Positions 51,758 through 60,295 of a stretch of DNA of 64,000 nt are shown here, piece after piece. The position numbers were made by a program, and so were the translations under genes. Below the pieces are notes generated by a model. The model made no database searches. It worked only from the letters and a program-made list of their open reading frames with translations, and had not been told where the DNA came from. Origin of the DNA: Nesterenkonia aurantiaca (GTDB taxonomy: Bacteria > Actinomycetota > Actinomycetes > Actinomycetales > Micrococcaceae). Location of the stretch: the NCBI RefSeq assembly GCF_004364585.1, contig NZ_SOAN01000001.1:186001-250000 (forward strand), written 5' to 3'. Numbering within the stretch: position 1 is the stretch's first letter; every line of letters begins with the position of its first letter.

Positions 51758-51788
51758 GGCTGCGCGGCACGCCCGGTGCCGCGCAGCC
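51758..51788 (-). terminator. Hairpin in the glpD-glpF intergenic region
   Basis: GGCTGCGCGGCAC (51758-51770) pairs perfectly with GTGCCGCGCAGCC (51776-51788) around a 5-nt loop, starting 9 nt beyond the glpD stop. It could be a partial terminator or a processing and stability element that sets glpD against glpFK. Confidence 0.6.
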
Positions 51789-51796
51789 CTGGTGGG

Positions 51797-53545
51797 CTAG
51801 GCCACCAGATCCTTGAGCTCGACCTTGTGCCACTCACGCAGCACTCGCTCGGCATGCTCGACCTCCGCGCTCACGGTCGCCTCGTCCCAGCCCAGCAGCG
51901 GGGCGAGCATCTGCCCCAGCTCACGGAGCAGCTCCGAGGTGACCTTCCCGCGGAAGGCCAGCGAGGTGCGCCGGATCAGGACGTCGATCAGGTGACCGAT
52001 CTGCTCGTGCTTCACCATGTAGGCCAGTTCTCGCTGACTCAGCTCCGAGGTGGAGTCGAGGACCTGGTCAGTGCCTGCATGCAGATGCTCGATGACATCG
52101 GCGGCGCGGGTGCCGTAGCGGACCAGCAGTCCTTCCACACGTTCTGCGGAGAGGCCGTCTCCGGCATGAGCCATGACCCATGCCTTCTCAGCGGACGCGG
52201 TCTTGGGGAAGTCTGCTCCGCCGCCGATGGCCAGCCCGGTGGTGCTGACCGTGCGGCGCTTGCCCAGGACTTCCAGGACCTCGTCGGTCATGTGCTCAGA
52301 GAGTGCCCGGAAGGTGGTCCACTTTCCGCCGACCAGGCTGAGTGTGGTCACGGCCTGTGCCCCGGAGCCTTCGGCGCGCTTCTCGATGCGGTAGTCCCGC
52401 GAGACGAAGCCCGGCTGGGTCGCGTCGTGGCGCGGCAGCGGCCTGACACCGGAGAAGCTGTAGACCACGTGTCCGTGTTCCACCTCGATCTTGGGGAACA
52501 CCTGCCCGATCAGATCGATGAAGTAGTCGACCTCTTCGGGGGTGCACACTGCGGGCTCGTTGACGTCCACGTCGATGTCGGTGGTCCCCACAAGGACCCG
52601 ATCCTCGATGGGATAGATCAGCACGATCCGACCATCGGTGTTCTCGAAGAACATCTCACGGCCGGCGCAGGCCGCCAGCAGCTCCGGGTGATCCAGGACG
52701 ATGTGGGAGCCCTTGGTGCCGCCCATGAATGCGGAGGGCTCGCCCAGGGACTCGTTGGTCCCGTCGACCCAGGCTCCGGTGGCGTTGACGATCACGTCTG
52801 CGGTGAACGGAAACTCCTCACCGGTGAGCTCGTCGCGCAGCGTCACGGTCGAGCCGCTGCGGCCGACGGCGCTGACGTAGTTCGTGGCGCGGACCTCGGG
52901 GTTGGCGTTGAGCCCGTCGCGCAGCACATCCAAGGTCATCCGCTCCGGGTTGTGCACCGAGGCGTCGAAATAGGTGGCCGTGTAGCGCACGTCGGGGCGC
53001 AGGTCCGGCAGCTGCGCGAGGGACGTGCGGCGCCCGGCGAACCGGTGCCGCGGAACCGCGCCGCCGTCGCGGGAGAACCAGTCGTACATGGTCAGGCCTG
53101 CCTTGATCAGGAACGCGCCGCGTTCGCGCGGCTGGCCGTGCTGGCGGTGCGTGATGAACCGGAGCGGGGCGGCGAGGATCCCGGAGAAGGTGGTGAAGAT
53201 CGGAATGGTGGTCTGCAGCGGCTTCACGTAGTGCGGGGCGGTCTTCAGCAGCCCGTTGCGTTCCACCACTGACTCCCGGACCAGTCGGAACTCGCCGTTC
53301 TCCAGGTAGCGGATGCCGCCGTGGATCATGTGTGAGGAGGCCCCTGACGCTCCCTGGCAGTAGTCGCCGCGCTCCACGAGAGCCACATCGACACCCTGCA
53401 GAGCGAGGTCGCGGAACGTTCCCACCCCATTGATGCCGCCGCCGATGATCAGCACCGAGGCTCGTGGCGTCTCGCGCAGCTGCCTCACCTCGGCTCGCTC
53501 GGCGGGGGTCCGGATCTCACCGTTGGTCATTACTGTGTCGGACAT
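51797..53545 (-). CDS. glpD: Aerobic glycerol-3-phosphate dehydrogenase
   Basis: A 582-residue membrane-associated FAD enzyme oxidising glycerol 3-phosphate to dihydroxyacetone phosphate. Ile-Ile-Gly-Gly-Gly-Ile-Asn-Gly-Val-Gly (about 33-42) binds FAD; Gly-Ala-Ser-Gly-Ala-Ser-Ser-His-Met-Ile-His-Gly-Gly-Ile-Arg-Tyr-Leu (about 66-82) is the GlpD signature. A C-terminal helical domain follows from about 400. GAGGAG lies 6 nt before ATG 53545. It is the first gene of the glp operon and is divergent from a SorC regulator. Confidence 0.96.
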   Translation of the reverse strand: MSDTVMTNGEIRTPAERAEVRQLRETPRASVLIIGGGINGVGTFRDLALQGVDVALVERGDYCQGASGASSHMIHGGIRYLENGEFRLVRESVVERNGLLKTAPHYVKPLQTTIPIFTTFSGILAAPLRFITHRQHGQPRERGAFLIKAGLTMYDWFSRDGGAVPRHRFAGRRTSLAQLPDLRPDVRYTATYFDASVHNPERMTLDVLRDGLNANPEVRATNYVSAVGRSGSTVTLRDELTGEEFPFTADVIVNATGAWVDGTNESLGEPSAFMGGTKGSHIVLDHPELLAACAGREMFFENTDGRIVLIYPIEDRVLVGTTDIDVDVNEPAVCTPEEVDYFIDLIGQVFPKIEVEHGHVVYSFSGVRPLPRHDATQPGFVSRDYRIEKRAEGSGAQAVTTLSLVGGKWTTFRALSEHMTDEVLEVLGKRRTVSTTGLAIGGGADFPKTASAEKAWVMAHAGDGLSAERVEGLLVRYGTRAADVIEHLHAGTDQVLDSTSELSQRELAYMVKHEQIGHLIDVLIRRTSLAFRGKVTSELLRELGQMLAPLLGWDEATVSAEVEHAERVLREWHKVELKDLVA

Positions 53546-53636
53546 CACATTCTCCTCGGGGCATCGCTGTGCGCATCGGGTTCCTCCGTGCGTATGGGTC
53601 CACTCTTGAAACTTTCGGGCAGATAGTCAATGCTGA

Positions 53637-53650
53637 TGCACAGACGTGCA
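53637..53650. promoter_or_regulatory. Candidate operator between glpD and the SorC regulator
   Basis: TGCAC-AGAC-GTGCA is a perfect 5-bp inverted repeat in the 127-bp divergent region, 22 nt before the regulator's start codon. Confidence 0.4.
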
Positions 53651-53672
53651 CACTCACCCGGGGGGAATGGCC

Positions 53673-54692
53673 ATGAACGCTTCGCCGAAGGACGGAAGAT
53701 CCAGTTCCAGTGCACATTCATCCACCCGTGAGTCCGCGCGCTCTCGCAGCGGCGATGCCCTGCGCGCGGCACAGATGTACTACCTCCAGGACCTGACGAT
53801 GAACGCGATCGCCAGGGAGCTGCAGACTTCCCGCTCCACGGTCTCGCGGCTGCTCTCGCTGGCTCGGGACACCGGACTCGTCGAGATCCAGGTCAACAAT
53901 CCGGCACACCGGGCACCCTCTCTGGAGAACGAGATACGTCGGCGCTTCGGCGTGGAGGCCCACGTGGTGCCGGTCTCCGGCACCTTAGACGATTCCGAGG
54001 CCCTGGACCGGGTGGCGATCCAGGCGGCGCGCACCATCGGCCCTTTGGTCGACTCCAACGCGATCATCGGGGTCGCCTGGGGCTCCACGCTCAGCGCGGT
54101 CAGTCAGCACCTGACCCGGAAGAGCACCCATGACAGCACCATCGTGCAGCTCAACGGCGCCGGCAACACCCAGACCACCGGAATCGCCTACGCCAGTGAG
54201 ATCCTGCGTCGGTTCGGCTACGCCTACGGCGCCCGCGTCGAGCAGTTTCCGGTGCCCGCCTTCTTCGACCATGCCGAGACCAAGACCGCCATGTGGGCCG
54301 AGCGCAGCGTGCTGCGCATCCTGGAGCTCCAGCGACGCATGACCATGGCCATCTTCGGCGTCGGGTCGACCAACTCGGGGATCCCCAGCCACGTCTACTC
54401 CGGCGGGTACCTCGACGAGGCGGATCTGCGGATGCTCCACGAGAAGAGCGTGGTCGGGGACGTGGCGACCATGTTCTTCCGCGCCGACGGCAGCCACCGC
54501 GACCTGCAGATCAACCAACGCAGCACCGGGCCGAACCTGGACCTGCTGCGCCAGGTTCCGCGCCGGATCTGTGTCGTCTCGGGTGAGACCAAGATCAGCG
54601 GGCTGCGCGGCGCTCTGGCCGCCGGTCTGCCCACCGATCTCATCCTGGATGAGGCCTCAGCACACCTGCTGGTCCAGGGCTCCTCGGACTGA
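53673..54692 (+). CDS. SorC/DeoR-type sugar-binding transcriptional regulator, probable glycerol operon regulator
   Basis: A 339-residue regulator. An N-terminal helix-turn-helix (about 25-55: Asn-Ala-Ile-Ala-Arg-Glu-Leu-Gln-Thr-Ser-Arg-Ser-Thr-Val-Ser-Arg-Leu-Leu) is followed by a SorC sugar-phosphate-binding domain with Ile-Gly-Val-Ala-Trp-Gly-Ser-Thr-Leu (about 130) and Gly-Val-Gly-Ser-Thr-Asn-Ser-Gly (about 230). Divergence from glpD suggests control by glycerol 3-phosphate or a related sugar phosphate. I chose ATG 53673, with a GGGGGGA tract 7 nt upstream; ATG 53667 is nearly as good. Confidence 0.87.
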   Translation: MNASPKDGRSSSSAHSSTRESARSRSGDALRAAQMYYLQDLTMNAIARELQTSRSTVSRLLSLARDTGLVEIQVNNPAHRAPSLENEIRRRFGVEAHVVPVSGTLDDSEALDRVAIQAARTIGPLVDSNAIIGVAWGSTLSAVSQHLTRKSTHDSTIVQLNGAGNTQTTGIAYASEILRRFGYAYGARVEQFPVPAFFDHAETKTAMWAERSVLRILELQRRMTMAIFGVGSTNSGIPSHVYSGGYLDEADLRMLHEKSVVGDVATMFFRADGSHRDLQINQRSTGPNLDLLRQVPRRICVVSGETKISGLRGALAAGLPTDLILDEASAHLLVQGSSD

Positions 54693-54715
54693 GGCGCATC
54701 CGCCCCAGGACCCGT

Positions 54716-55597
54716 TCAGGCCTCGGGGTAGTCGTAGAAGCCCTTGCCGGACTTCTTCCCCAGCTCGCCGCGGGCCACCATATCGCGCATCAGCTGCGGC
54801 GGGGCGAAGCGCTCCCCCAGCTGGGATTCCAGGTATTCCGCGATCCCCAGACGCACGTCCAGGCCGACGATGTCGGTCAGCGCAAGCGGCCCGATCGGGA
54901 ACTTGTAGCCGAGCACCATCGCGTTGTCGATGTCGGCAGGGTCCGCCACGCCTTCTTCGACCATCCGGATGGCCTCGAGCCCGATCGCCACGCCAAGCCG
55001 TGAGGAGGCGAAGCCGGGAGCATCCTTGACCACCACCGGCGTCTTGCTCAGGGACTCGACCCAGCGCGGGGCCAGCGCGGCGAGCTCCTCGCCGGTGCGC
55101 TCGGCGAGCACCACCTCCACCAGCTTCGAGGCGGGCACCGGGTTGAAGAAGTGCAGTCCACAGAACCGCTCGGGCCGCTGAAGGTGCCCGGCGAGCGTGC
55201 TGATGGACAGCGAGGAGGTGTTCGTGGCCAGCCAGGCCTCGGGTGCGAGCTGGGCCTCGGCACGGCGCAGCGACTCGACCTTCAGGTCCAGGTCCTCAGG
55301 CACGGCTTCGATCACCAGCCCGCAGCGCGCGAACGCGGTGACCTCGGCGGTGGCGGTGAGCCGGTCGGTCCAGCGGCTCAGCTCGCCGTCGATCTTTCCG
55401 CGGCTCAGCGAGGCCTCAAGGTCCTTGGTGATCTGGGCTGCGGCGGTCTGCGCAGCCTCCTGGGAGACATCGACGACGACGACCTCTTCGGCTCCGGCCA
55501 CCAGGAAGGCGTGGGCGATCCCGGCGCCCATCCGGCCGCCGCCGAGCACGCCGACGGTGGCGGGGAGGGACTGGGCGGCTGCGCTGGGGGTGCTCAT
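54716..55597 (-). CDS. paaH: 3-hydroxyadipyl-CoA dehydrogenase PaaH type
   Basis: A 293-residue NAD-dependent 3-hydroxyacyl-CoA dehydrogenase. Gly-Gly-Gly-Arg-Met-Gly (about 18-23) binds NAD; Asn-Thr-Ser-Ser-Leu-Ser and Cys-Gly-Leu-His-Phe-Phe-Asn-Pro carry the catalytic Ser and His. In the phenylacetate pathway it oxidises 3-hydroxyadipyl-CoA. It is the last gene of a paaJ-paaF-paaH operon and overlaps paaF by 4 nt. A closely related paralogue ends the operon at 11581. Confidence 0.88.
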   Translation of the reverse strand: MSTPSAAAQSLPATVGVLGGGRMGAGIAHAFLVAGAEEVVVVDVSQEAAQTAAAQITKDLEASLSRGKIDGELSRWTDRLTATAEVTAFARCGLVIEAVPEDLDLKVESLRRAEAQLAPEAWLATNTSSLSISTLAGHLQRPERFCGLHFFNPVPASKLVEVVLAERTGEELAALAPRWVESLSKTPVVVKDAPGFASSRLGVAIGLEAIRMVEEGVADPADIDNAMVLGYKFPIGPLALTDIVGLDVRLGIAEYLESQLGERFAPPQLMRDMVARGELGKKSGKGFYDYPEA

Positions 55598-56421
55598 CGG
55601 TTCTCTCCTGAGGGCTGATCTGGTCTCTGTGCGGCTTTGGCCTCGCGGCGGTCCAGGAAGGCCTGCATCCGTTCGAACTTGGCCTCTGACTCGAACAGGA
55701 TCGCCTGGGCGAGGTTGTCGATCTGCGGGTGGGCCTCGCGCGGCATGGAGAAGACCTGCTTGCTGATCCGGACCGCCAGCGGGTCCTGCTTGGCGATCCG
55801 ATCCGCGAGCGCGTGGGCCGCATCGAGCAGCCCCTCCGCCGGGTGGATCGCGTTGAGCAGGCCATGGTTCAGGGACTCCTGGGCATCGAGGATCCGTCCG
55901 GCGAGCAGGATCTCCTTGGCGATGCCCTCCCCGGCAAGTTCACGCAGCCGCCAGAGCGCCCCGGCGGCCGGGATGATGCCCAGCCCGGTCTCGGGCTGGC
56001 CGATCTTCACCTCGGGGGTGCCCAGGCGGAAGTCAGCGGCCCAGGCCAGTTCTGCCCCGCCGCCGAGGGCGTAGCCGTCGAGGGCGGCGATCACCGGCAT
56101 GGGCAGCTTGGCCAGGCGTTCGAAGGCGGAGGAGTTCACGCCGCGCAGCGCGTCCGCGCGTCCTCGGTCTCGGAGCTGGCCGATGTCGGCGCCGGAGGCG
56201 AAGATGCCCCTGCCGCCGGATTCGGTGCCGGAGAGGATCAGCAGCTTCGGATGGTGCTCCAGGTGGGCACAGACCGCATGCAGCTCGGTGATCATGGTGG
56301 CGTCGATGGCGTTGCGCACCTCGGGCCGGTTCAGCTGGGCGTGCAGCCGGTCGGAGGTCTCGGTGATCTTCAGCGTGGTGAAGTTCCCGGTGTCGAGCAG
56401 GACTGGATCGGGGGCGCTCAT
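55594..56421 (-). CDS. paaF: Enoyl-CoA hydratase, PaaF type
   Basis: A 275-residue crotonase with both hydratase glutamates: Gly-Gly-Gly-Ala-Glu-Leu-Ala and Gly-Gln-Pro-Glu-Thr-Gly-Leu-Gly. Ala-Ser-Gly-Ala-Asp-Ile supplies the oxyanion hole. It should hydrate 2,3-dehydroadipyl-CoA. One deviation is Pro-Ala-Ala-Gly-Ala-Leu-Trp-Arg-Leu instead of the usual Pro-Gly-Ala-Gly-Gly-Thr-Gln-Arg-Leu. The start is 4 nt after the thiolase stop, with GGAAAGGG inside the thiolase end as RBS. Confidence 0.87.
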   Translation of the reverse strand: MSAPDPVLLDTGNFTTLKITETSDRLHAQLNRPEVRNAIDATMITELHAVCAHLEHHPKLLILSGTESGGRGIFASGADIGQLRDRGRADALRGVNSSAFERLAKLPMPVIAALDGYALGGGAELAWAADFRLGTPEVKIGQPETGLGIIPAAGALWRLRELAGEGIAKEILLAGRILDAQESLNHGLLNAIHPAEGLLDAAHALADRIAKQDPLAVRISKQVFSMPREAHPQIDNLAQAILFESEAKFERMQAFLDRREAKAAQRPDQPSGENR

Positions 56422-56425
56422 GGGC

Positions 56426-57631
56426 TCAGACCCTTTCCAGCAGCAGCGCGGAGCCTTGCCCGACGCCCACGCACATGGTGGCCAGTCCGCGGGCCACGCC
56501 TTCGTCCTGCATGCGGCGGGCCAGGGTCAGCACGATCCGGCAGCCGGAGGAGCCCAGCGGGTGGCCCAGGGCGATCGCTCCGCCGTCGGCGTTGACGATG
56601 CCTGGGTCCAGGCCGAGTCGGCGCATGCTGGCCAGCGACTGGGTGGCGAAGGCCTCGTTGAGCTCCACGGCGCCGAGGTCATCGACGCTCCAGCCGGCGC
56701 GTGCCAGCGCCTTCTGGGTGGCGGGCACCGGGCCCATGCCCATGATCTCCGGGGCCAGACCGGCGCTGGCGCCTCCGGCGATGCGGGCCCGCGGGGTGAG
56801 CCCGTACTTCTCCACGGCCGCCTCGGAGGCGACGATCACCGCGGAGGCGCCGTCGTTGAGCGAGGAGGCATTGCCCGCGGTGACCACCGATCCTCCGGCG
56901 ACGACGGGGCGCAGCCCCGCCAGGGACTCGGCGGTGACTCCGCGGCGCGGACCTTCGTCGGTGTCCACCACGGTGATCGCACCCTTGCGGCCGTGGACCT
57001 GGACCGGGGTGATCTCCCGGGCCAGGCGACCGGCGTCGATGGCGGCGAGCGCGCGGCGCTGGGACTCGACGGCGAAGGCGTCGGCGTCTTCTCGGGTGAC
57101 GCCTTCGACCCGGGCCACCTCCTCGGCGGTCTCGGGCATGGAGAAGGTGCGCTTCTCGATGGCTTGGAACTTCGGGTTGGTGAACCGCCAGCCGATGGAG
57201 GTGTCGACCACCTCGCCGGGCTTGCCGAAGGCGGTGGTGGGCTTGGCCATCACCCAGGGGGCGCGAGACATGGACTCGACTCCCCCGGCGACCACGATGT
57301 CCGCGGCGCCGGCGGCGATCATGTGCTGGGCCTGGGAGATCGCGCTCATCCCGGAGGCGCACAGCCGGTTCACGGTGATGCCCGGGACGGTGTCCGGGAA
57401 GCCGGCCAGAAGCCAGGCCATTCGGGCGACGTTGCGATTCTCCTCCCCTGCGCCGTTGGCGTTGCCGAGGATCACCTCGTCGACCTGGGCCGGGTCGATG
57501 CCGGATTCCTCGACCACCTGGCGCACCACCAGGGCGGCGAGGTCATCGGGGCGGACCGAGGACAGGGCGCCGCCGTAGCGGCCGACGGGAGTGCGGGTGC
57601 CGGAGACGAGATATACAGGGCTGATCGCCAC
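56426..57631 (-). CDS. paaJ: 3-oxoadipyl-CoA / 3-oxo-5,6-dehydrosuberyl-CoA thiolase PaaJ
   Basis: A 401-residue thiolase with nucleophile Cys91 (Asn-Arg-Leu-Cys-Ala-Ser), His357 (Gly-His-Pro-Leu-Gly) and Cys387 (Met-Cys-Val-Gly-Val-Gly-Gln-Gly). It performs the two thiolytic steps of the phenylacetate pathway, giving acetyl-CoA and succinyl-CoA. The start codon is GTG with GAAAGG about 9 nt upstream. A PaaR-type site lies 24 nt before the start. It is a paralogue of the thiolase at 12438. Confidence 0.9.
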   Translation of the reverse strand: MAISPVYLVSGTRTPVGRYGGALSSVRPDDLAALVVRQVVEESGIDPAQVDEVILGNANGAGEENRNVARMAWLLAGFPDTVPGITVNRLCASGMSAISQAQHMIAAGAADIVVAGGVESMSRAPWVMAKPTTAFGKPGEVVDTSIGWRFTNPKFQAIEKRTFSMPETAEEVARVEGVTREDADAFAVESQRRALAAIDAGRLAREITPVQVHGRKGAITVVDTDEGPRRGVTAESLAGLRPVVAGGSVVTAGNASSLNDGASAVIVASEAAVEKYGLTPRARIAGGASAGLAPEIMGMGPVPATQKALARAGWSVDDLGAVELNEAFATQSLASMRRLGLDPGIVNADGGAIALGHPLGSSGCRIVLTLARRMQDEGVARGLATMCVGVGQGSALLLERV

Positions 57632-57654
57632 GTCGTGCGCCTTTCACAGGAATA

Positions 57655-57672
57655 ACTGACCGATCGTTCACC
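57655..57672. promoter_or_regulatory. PaaR-type operator upstream of paaJ-paaF-paaH
   Basis: ACTGACCGATCGTTCACC keeps the left half-site of the consensus exactly and has a weaker right half (CGTTC for CGGTC). Confidence 0.72.
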
Positions 57673-57741
57673 TGTACTCTTCCACGTGTGCACTGTGGGG
57701 TCAATCACAGCGAGGTCCCCCGGTCGGACCGCGGCCTGGTC

Positions 57742-57747
57742 CACACT
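57742..57747 (+). promoter_or_regulatory. Candidate -10 element (CACACT), leaderless start
   Basis: CACACT is followed by 6 nt and ATG 57754, with no RBS between, the same geometry as for several other single genes in this window. Confidence 0.35.
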
Positions 57748-57753
57748 GGGCTT

Positions 57754-58392
57754 ATGAGTGAAATCATTGCAGGCATCACCATTCCCGACTCCCCGATGGC
57801 GCGCGAGGCGACTGAGCTTCTCCGCGAGGTGGCCACCCCGCTGATCTTCCATCACTCCCGAAGGGTCTTCCTCTTCGGCTCGCTGCGCGGCGCGGAGCTG
57901 GGCCTCACCGCGGACCGGGAGCTGCTCTACGTCGGCGCGATGTTCCACGATCTCGGGCTCACCGAGACCTACCGGCGCACCGACCAGCGCTTCGAGATCG
58001 ACGCAGCCGATGAGGCCCGCCGGTTCCTGCTGGGTCACGGGATCCCCGCGGCGGAGGCGGCGAAGGTGTGGAACGGCATCGCGCTGCACACCACCCCGGA
58101 GATCCCGCTGCATATGGATCCGGAGGTCGCGCTGGTGACCCGCGGGGTCGAGCTCGACGTGCTGGGCCTGGGCTATGACGCGATCACCGATGCGCAGCGG
58201 GCCGCCGTCCTCGCGGCTCACCCGCGGCCGGACTTCAAGAACCAGATCCTCGCAGCGTTCACCGAAGGCCTCAAGGACCGACCCGAGACCACCTTCGGCA
58301 ATGTGAAGGCCGATGTGCTTGCGCACTTCCTGCCCGACTTCGAGCGCGGGGACTTCGTGGAGGTCATCCGCAGCTCGCCCTGGCCCGAATAG
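57754..58392 (+). CDS. HD-domain phosphohydrolase-like protein
   Basis: A 212-residue protein with an HD metal-binding domain. His-His (33-34), His65-Asp66 in Ala-Met-Phe-His-Asp-Leu-Gly-Leu-Thr, a later His in Gly-Ile-Ala-Leu-His-Thr-Thr and an Asp in Gly-Val-Glu-Leu-Asp-Val fit the H...HD...H...D pattern. Related proteins include cyanamide hydratase-like HD enzymes, but no substrate can be assigned. The gene is divergent from paaJ; its stop codon lies in the loop of a terminator hairpin. Confidence 0.85.
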   Translation: MSEIIAGITIPDSPMAREATELLREVATPLIFHHSRRVFLFGSLRGAELGLTADRELLYVGAMFHDLGLTETYRRTDQRFEIDAADEARRFLLGHGIPAAEAAKVWNGIALHTTPEIPLHMDPEVALVTRGVELDVLGLGYDAITDAQRAAVLAAHPRPDFKNQILAAFTEGLKDRPETTFGNVKADVLAHFLPDFERGDFVEVIRSSPWPE

Positions 58393-58413
58393 CCGGCGGC
58401 TCGGGCCAGGGCG
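58376..58413. terminator. Bidirectional terminator overlapping the HD gene stop
   Basis: CGCCCTGGCCCGA (58376-58388) pairs perfectly with TCGGGCCAGGGCG (58401-58413); the 12-nt loop contains the TAG stop. It lies between converging genes. Confidence 0.8.
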
Positions 58414-58426
58414 GACTGCGGCGGGA

Positions 58427-59218
58427 TTACTGCAGCAGCGTCTTGTCGTCCACCACGGCACCCTTGAGCTTGCCGAACTCAGCGAGCAGGTCCTGCGGGG
58501 TCATCTGCGCCTTCTGCTCGGCGCCGACGTCGAGGATGATCCGGCCCTCGTGCATCATGATCAGCCGGTTGCCGACCTCGAGCGCCTGGACCATGTTGTG
58601 CGTGACCATCAGCGTGGTCAGCCCCTTGTCCTCGACCACGCTGCGGGTCAGCCGGGTCACCAGCTCGGCTCGCTGCGGATCAAGGGCCGCGGTGTGCTCA
58701 TCGAGCAGCAGCACCCGAGGGTCCGAGTAGGTGGCCATGAGCAGGCTCAGCGCCTGGCGCTGACCCCCCGAGAGCAGCCCGACCTTGGTCTTCAGCCGTC
58801 CCTCCAGGCCCAGCTCCAGCTGTTTCAGCGCCTCGGCGAAACGATCGCGCTTGGCCTTGGTGACTCCGCGGGAAAGCCCGCGCGGACGGCCGCGGCGGTC
58901 GGCCAGGGAGAGGTTCTCCTCGATGCTGAGGTTCGGCGCGGTGCCGGCCATCGGGTCCTGGAAGACCCGGCCGACCTTGGCCGCCCGCTGGTGCTCCTTG
59001 AGCCTGCTGACGTCGGTGCCGTCGAGGGAGACCACACCGGTGTCCTGGTGGATCCGGCCGGCCACGGTGTTGAGCAGCGTGGATTTGCCCGCGCCGTTGG
59101 AGCCGATGACGGTGACGAAGTCCCCCTCCTTCAGCTCCAGGTTCACATTCACCAGTGCGCGGCGCTCGTTGACGGTGTGCGGGAAGAACGTCTTGGAGAC
59201 TGAGTCGATATTCAACAT
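58427..59218 (-). CDS. ABC transporter ATP-binding protein (TrpXYZ-type importer)
   Basis: A 263-residue ABC ATPase. Walker A is Gly-Ser-Asn-Gly-Ala-Gly-Lys-Ser-Thr (39-47), the signature is Leu-Leu-Ser-Gly-Gly-Gln-Arg-Gln, and Walker B is Val-Leu-Leu-Leu-Asp-Glu-His-Thr-Ala-Ala-Leu-Asp. ATG 59218 is chosen because it lies 1 nt beyond the permease stop and has GGAG within the permease end. It energises the importer encoded by the next two genes. Confidence 0.92.
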   Translation of the reverse strand: MLNIDSVSKTFFPHTVNERRALVNVNLELKEGDFVTVIGSNGAGKSTLLNTVAGRIHQDTGVVSLDGTDVSRLKEHQRAAKVGRVFQDPMAGTAPNLSIEENLSLADRRGRPRGLSRGVTKAKRDRFAEALKQLELGLEGRLKTKVGLLSGGQRQALSLLMATYSDPRVLLLDEHTAALDPQRAELVTRLTRSVVEDKGLTTLMVTHNMVQALEVGNRLIMMHEGRIILDVGAEQKAQMTPQDLLAEFGKLKGAVVDDKTLLQ

Positions 59219-59219
59219 G

Positions 59220-60170
59220 TCAGGCTCCCTTCTCGGCGGAGGTCTTGGACAGGTGGGCATCCGAGGTGGTCAGCGGTGCAGCCGCTTCGGCCAGTGGAGA
59301 GCTGCTCTTGCGGCGCAGACTGAGCTTCGAGAAGCCCTTCCACTGTGGCAGCAGCAGCGCCGCCACCACCAGCACGGCAGACATCAGCTTCATGTCGTTC
59401 GGGTTGAGCCCGACGTTGAGCGCCAGCTGGATCGCCAGGCGGTAGACCACCGCTCCCAGGATCACCGCGAGGGTGGCCTGGATGACGCTGCGGCTGCCGA
59501 AGATGGCCTGGCCCACGATCACCGAGGCAAGTCCCACCAGGATCAGGCCGATGCCCATGCCGATGTCGGCGAAGCCCTGGTGCTGGGCGACGACGGCGCC
59601 GGCGACGCCGACCAGTCCGTTGGAGAGCATCAGCCCGATGATCTTCTGCCGATCGGTGCTGACCGCGAAGGAGCTGATCATCTGTTCGTTGTCGCCGGTG
59701 GCGCGCAGCGCCAGCCCGTTGTCAGTCTGCAGGTACCAGTCCATGATCAGCTTGAAGATCAGCGCGACGGCGGCCAGCACGGCCACAGAGGTCCAGCCCA
59801 CGCCGGTGAAGCCACGCATCATGGAGATCACGGTGTCCTGGCCCAGCAGGGGCACGTTCGCCCCGTCCATGATCCGCAGGTTGATCGAGTAGAGCCCGAT
59901 CATGGTCAGGATGCCGGCCAGCAGCCCGTTGATGTTGCCCTTGGTGTGGAGCAGGCCGGTGATCATCCCGGCGAGGCTGCCGACCACGAAGGCCGCAGCG
60001 GTGGCAAGGAAGGGGTCCACCTCGTTGGTGATCAGGATGGCCGCCGTCGCCGCCCCGGAGGTGAAGGACCCGTCCACGGTCAGGTCGGGGAAGTTAAGAA
60101 TCCTGAAGGTCAGGTACACGCCCAGGGCCATGATCGCGTAGATCAGCCCGAGCTCGAATGCTGTGATCAT
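59220..60170 (-). CDS. ABC transporter permease (BPD_transp_2 type, TrpY-like)
   Basis: A 316-residue membrane protein with about eight to nine hydrophobic segments. The first 60 residues (Leu-Gly-Val-Tyr-Leu-Thr-Phe-Arg-Ile-Leu-Asn-Phe-Pro-Asp-Leu-Thr-Val-Asp-Gly-Ser) match the permease group linked to ABC_sub_bind lipoproteins. The C-terminal 35 residues are hydrophilic. It lies between the ATPase (1-nt gap) and the binding protein (199-nt gap with hairpins). Confidence 0.92.
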   Translation of the reverse strand: MITAFELGLIYAIMALGVYLTFRILNFPDLTVDGSFTSGAATAAILITNEVDPFLATAAAFVVGSLAGMITGLLHTKGNINGLLAGILTMIGLYSINLRIMDGANVPLLGQDTVISMMRGFTGVGWTSVAVLAAVALIFKLIMDWYLQTDNGLALRATGDNEQMISSFAVSTDRQKIIGLMLSNGLVGVAGAVVAQHQGFADIGMGIGLILVGLASVIVGQAIFGSRSVIQATLAVILGAVVYRLAIQLALNVGLNPNDMKLMSAVLVVAALLLPQWKGFSKLSLRRKSSSPLAEAAAPLTTSDAHLSKTSAEKGA

Positions 60171-60295
60171 GTGTCCTCATTTGTCGTCGCGACCGGATCA
60201 TCGGTCGTCGGCGGGTCCACGTCCACTCAGGCGGCGGGCGCCGGTGCAGCCTGTTGCGGCTGTCCCGGCGCCCGGCCTGGTGGTCATCTGGCGGT

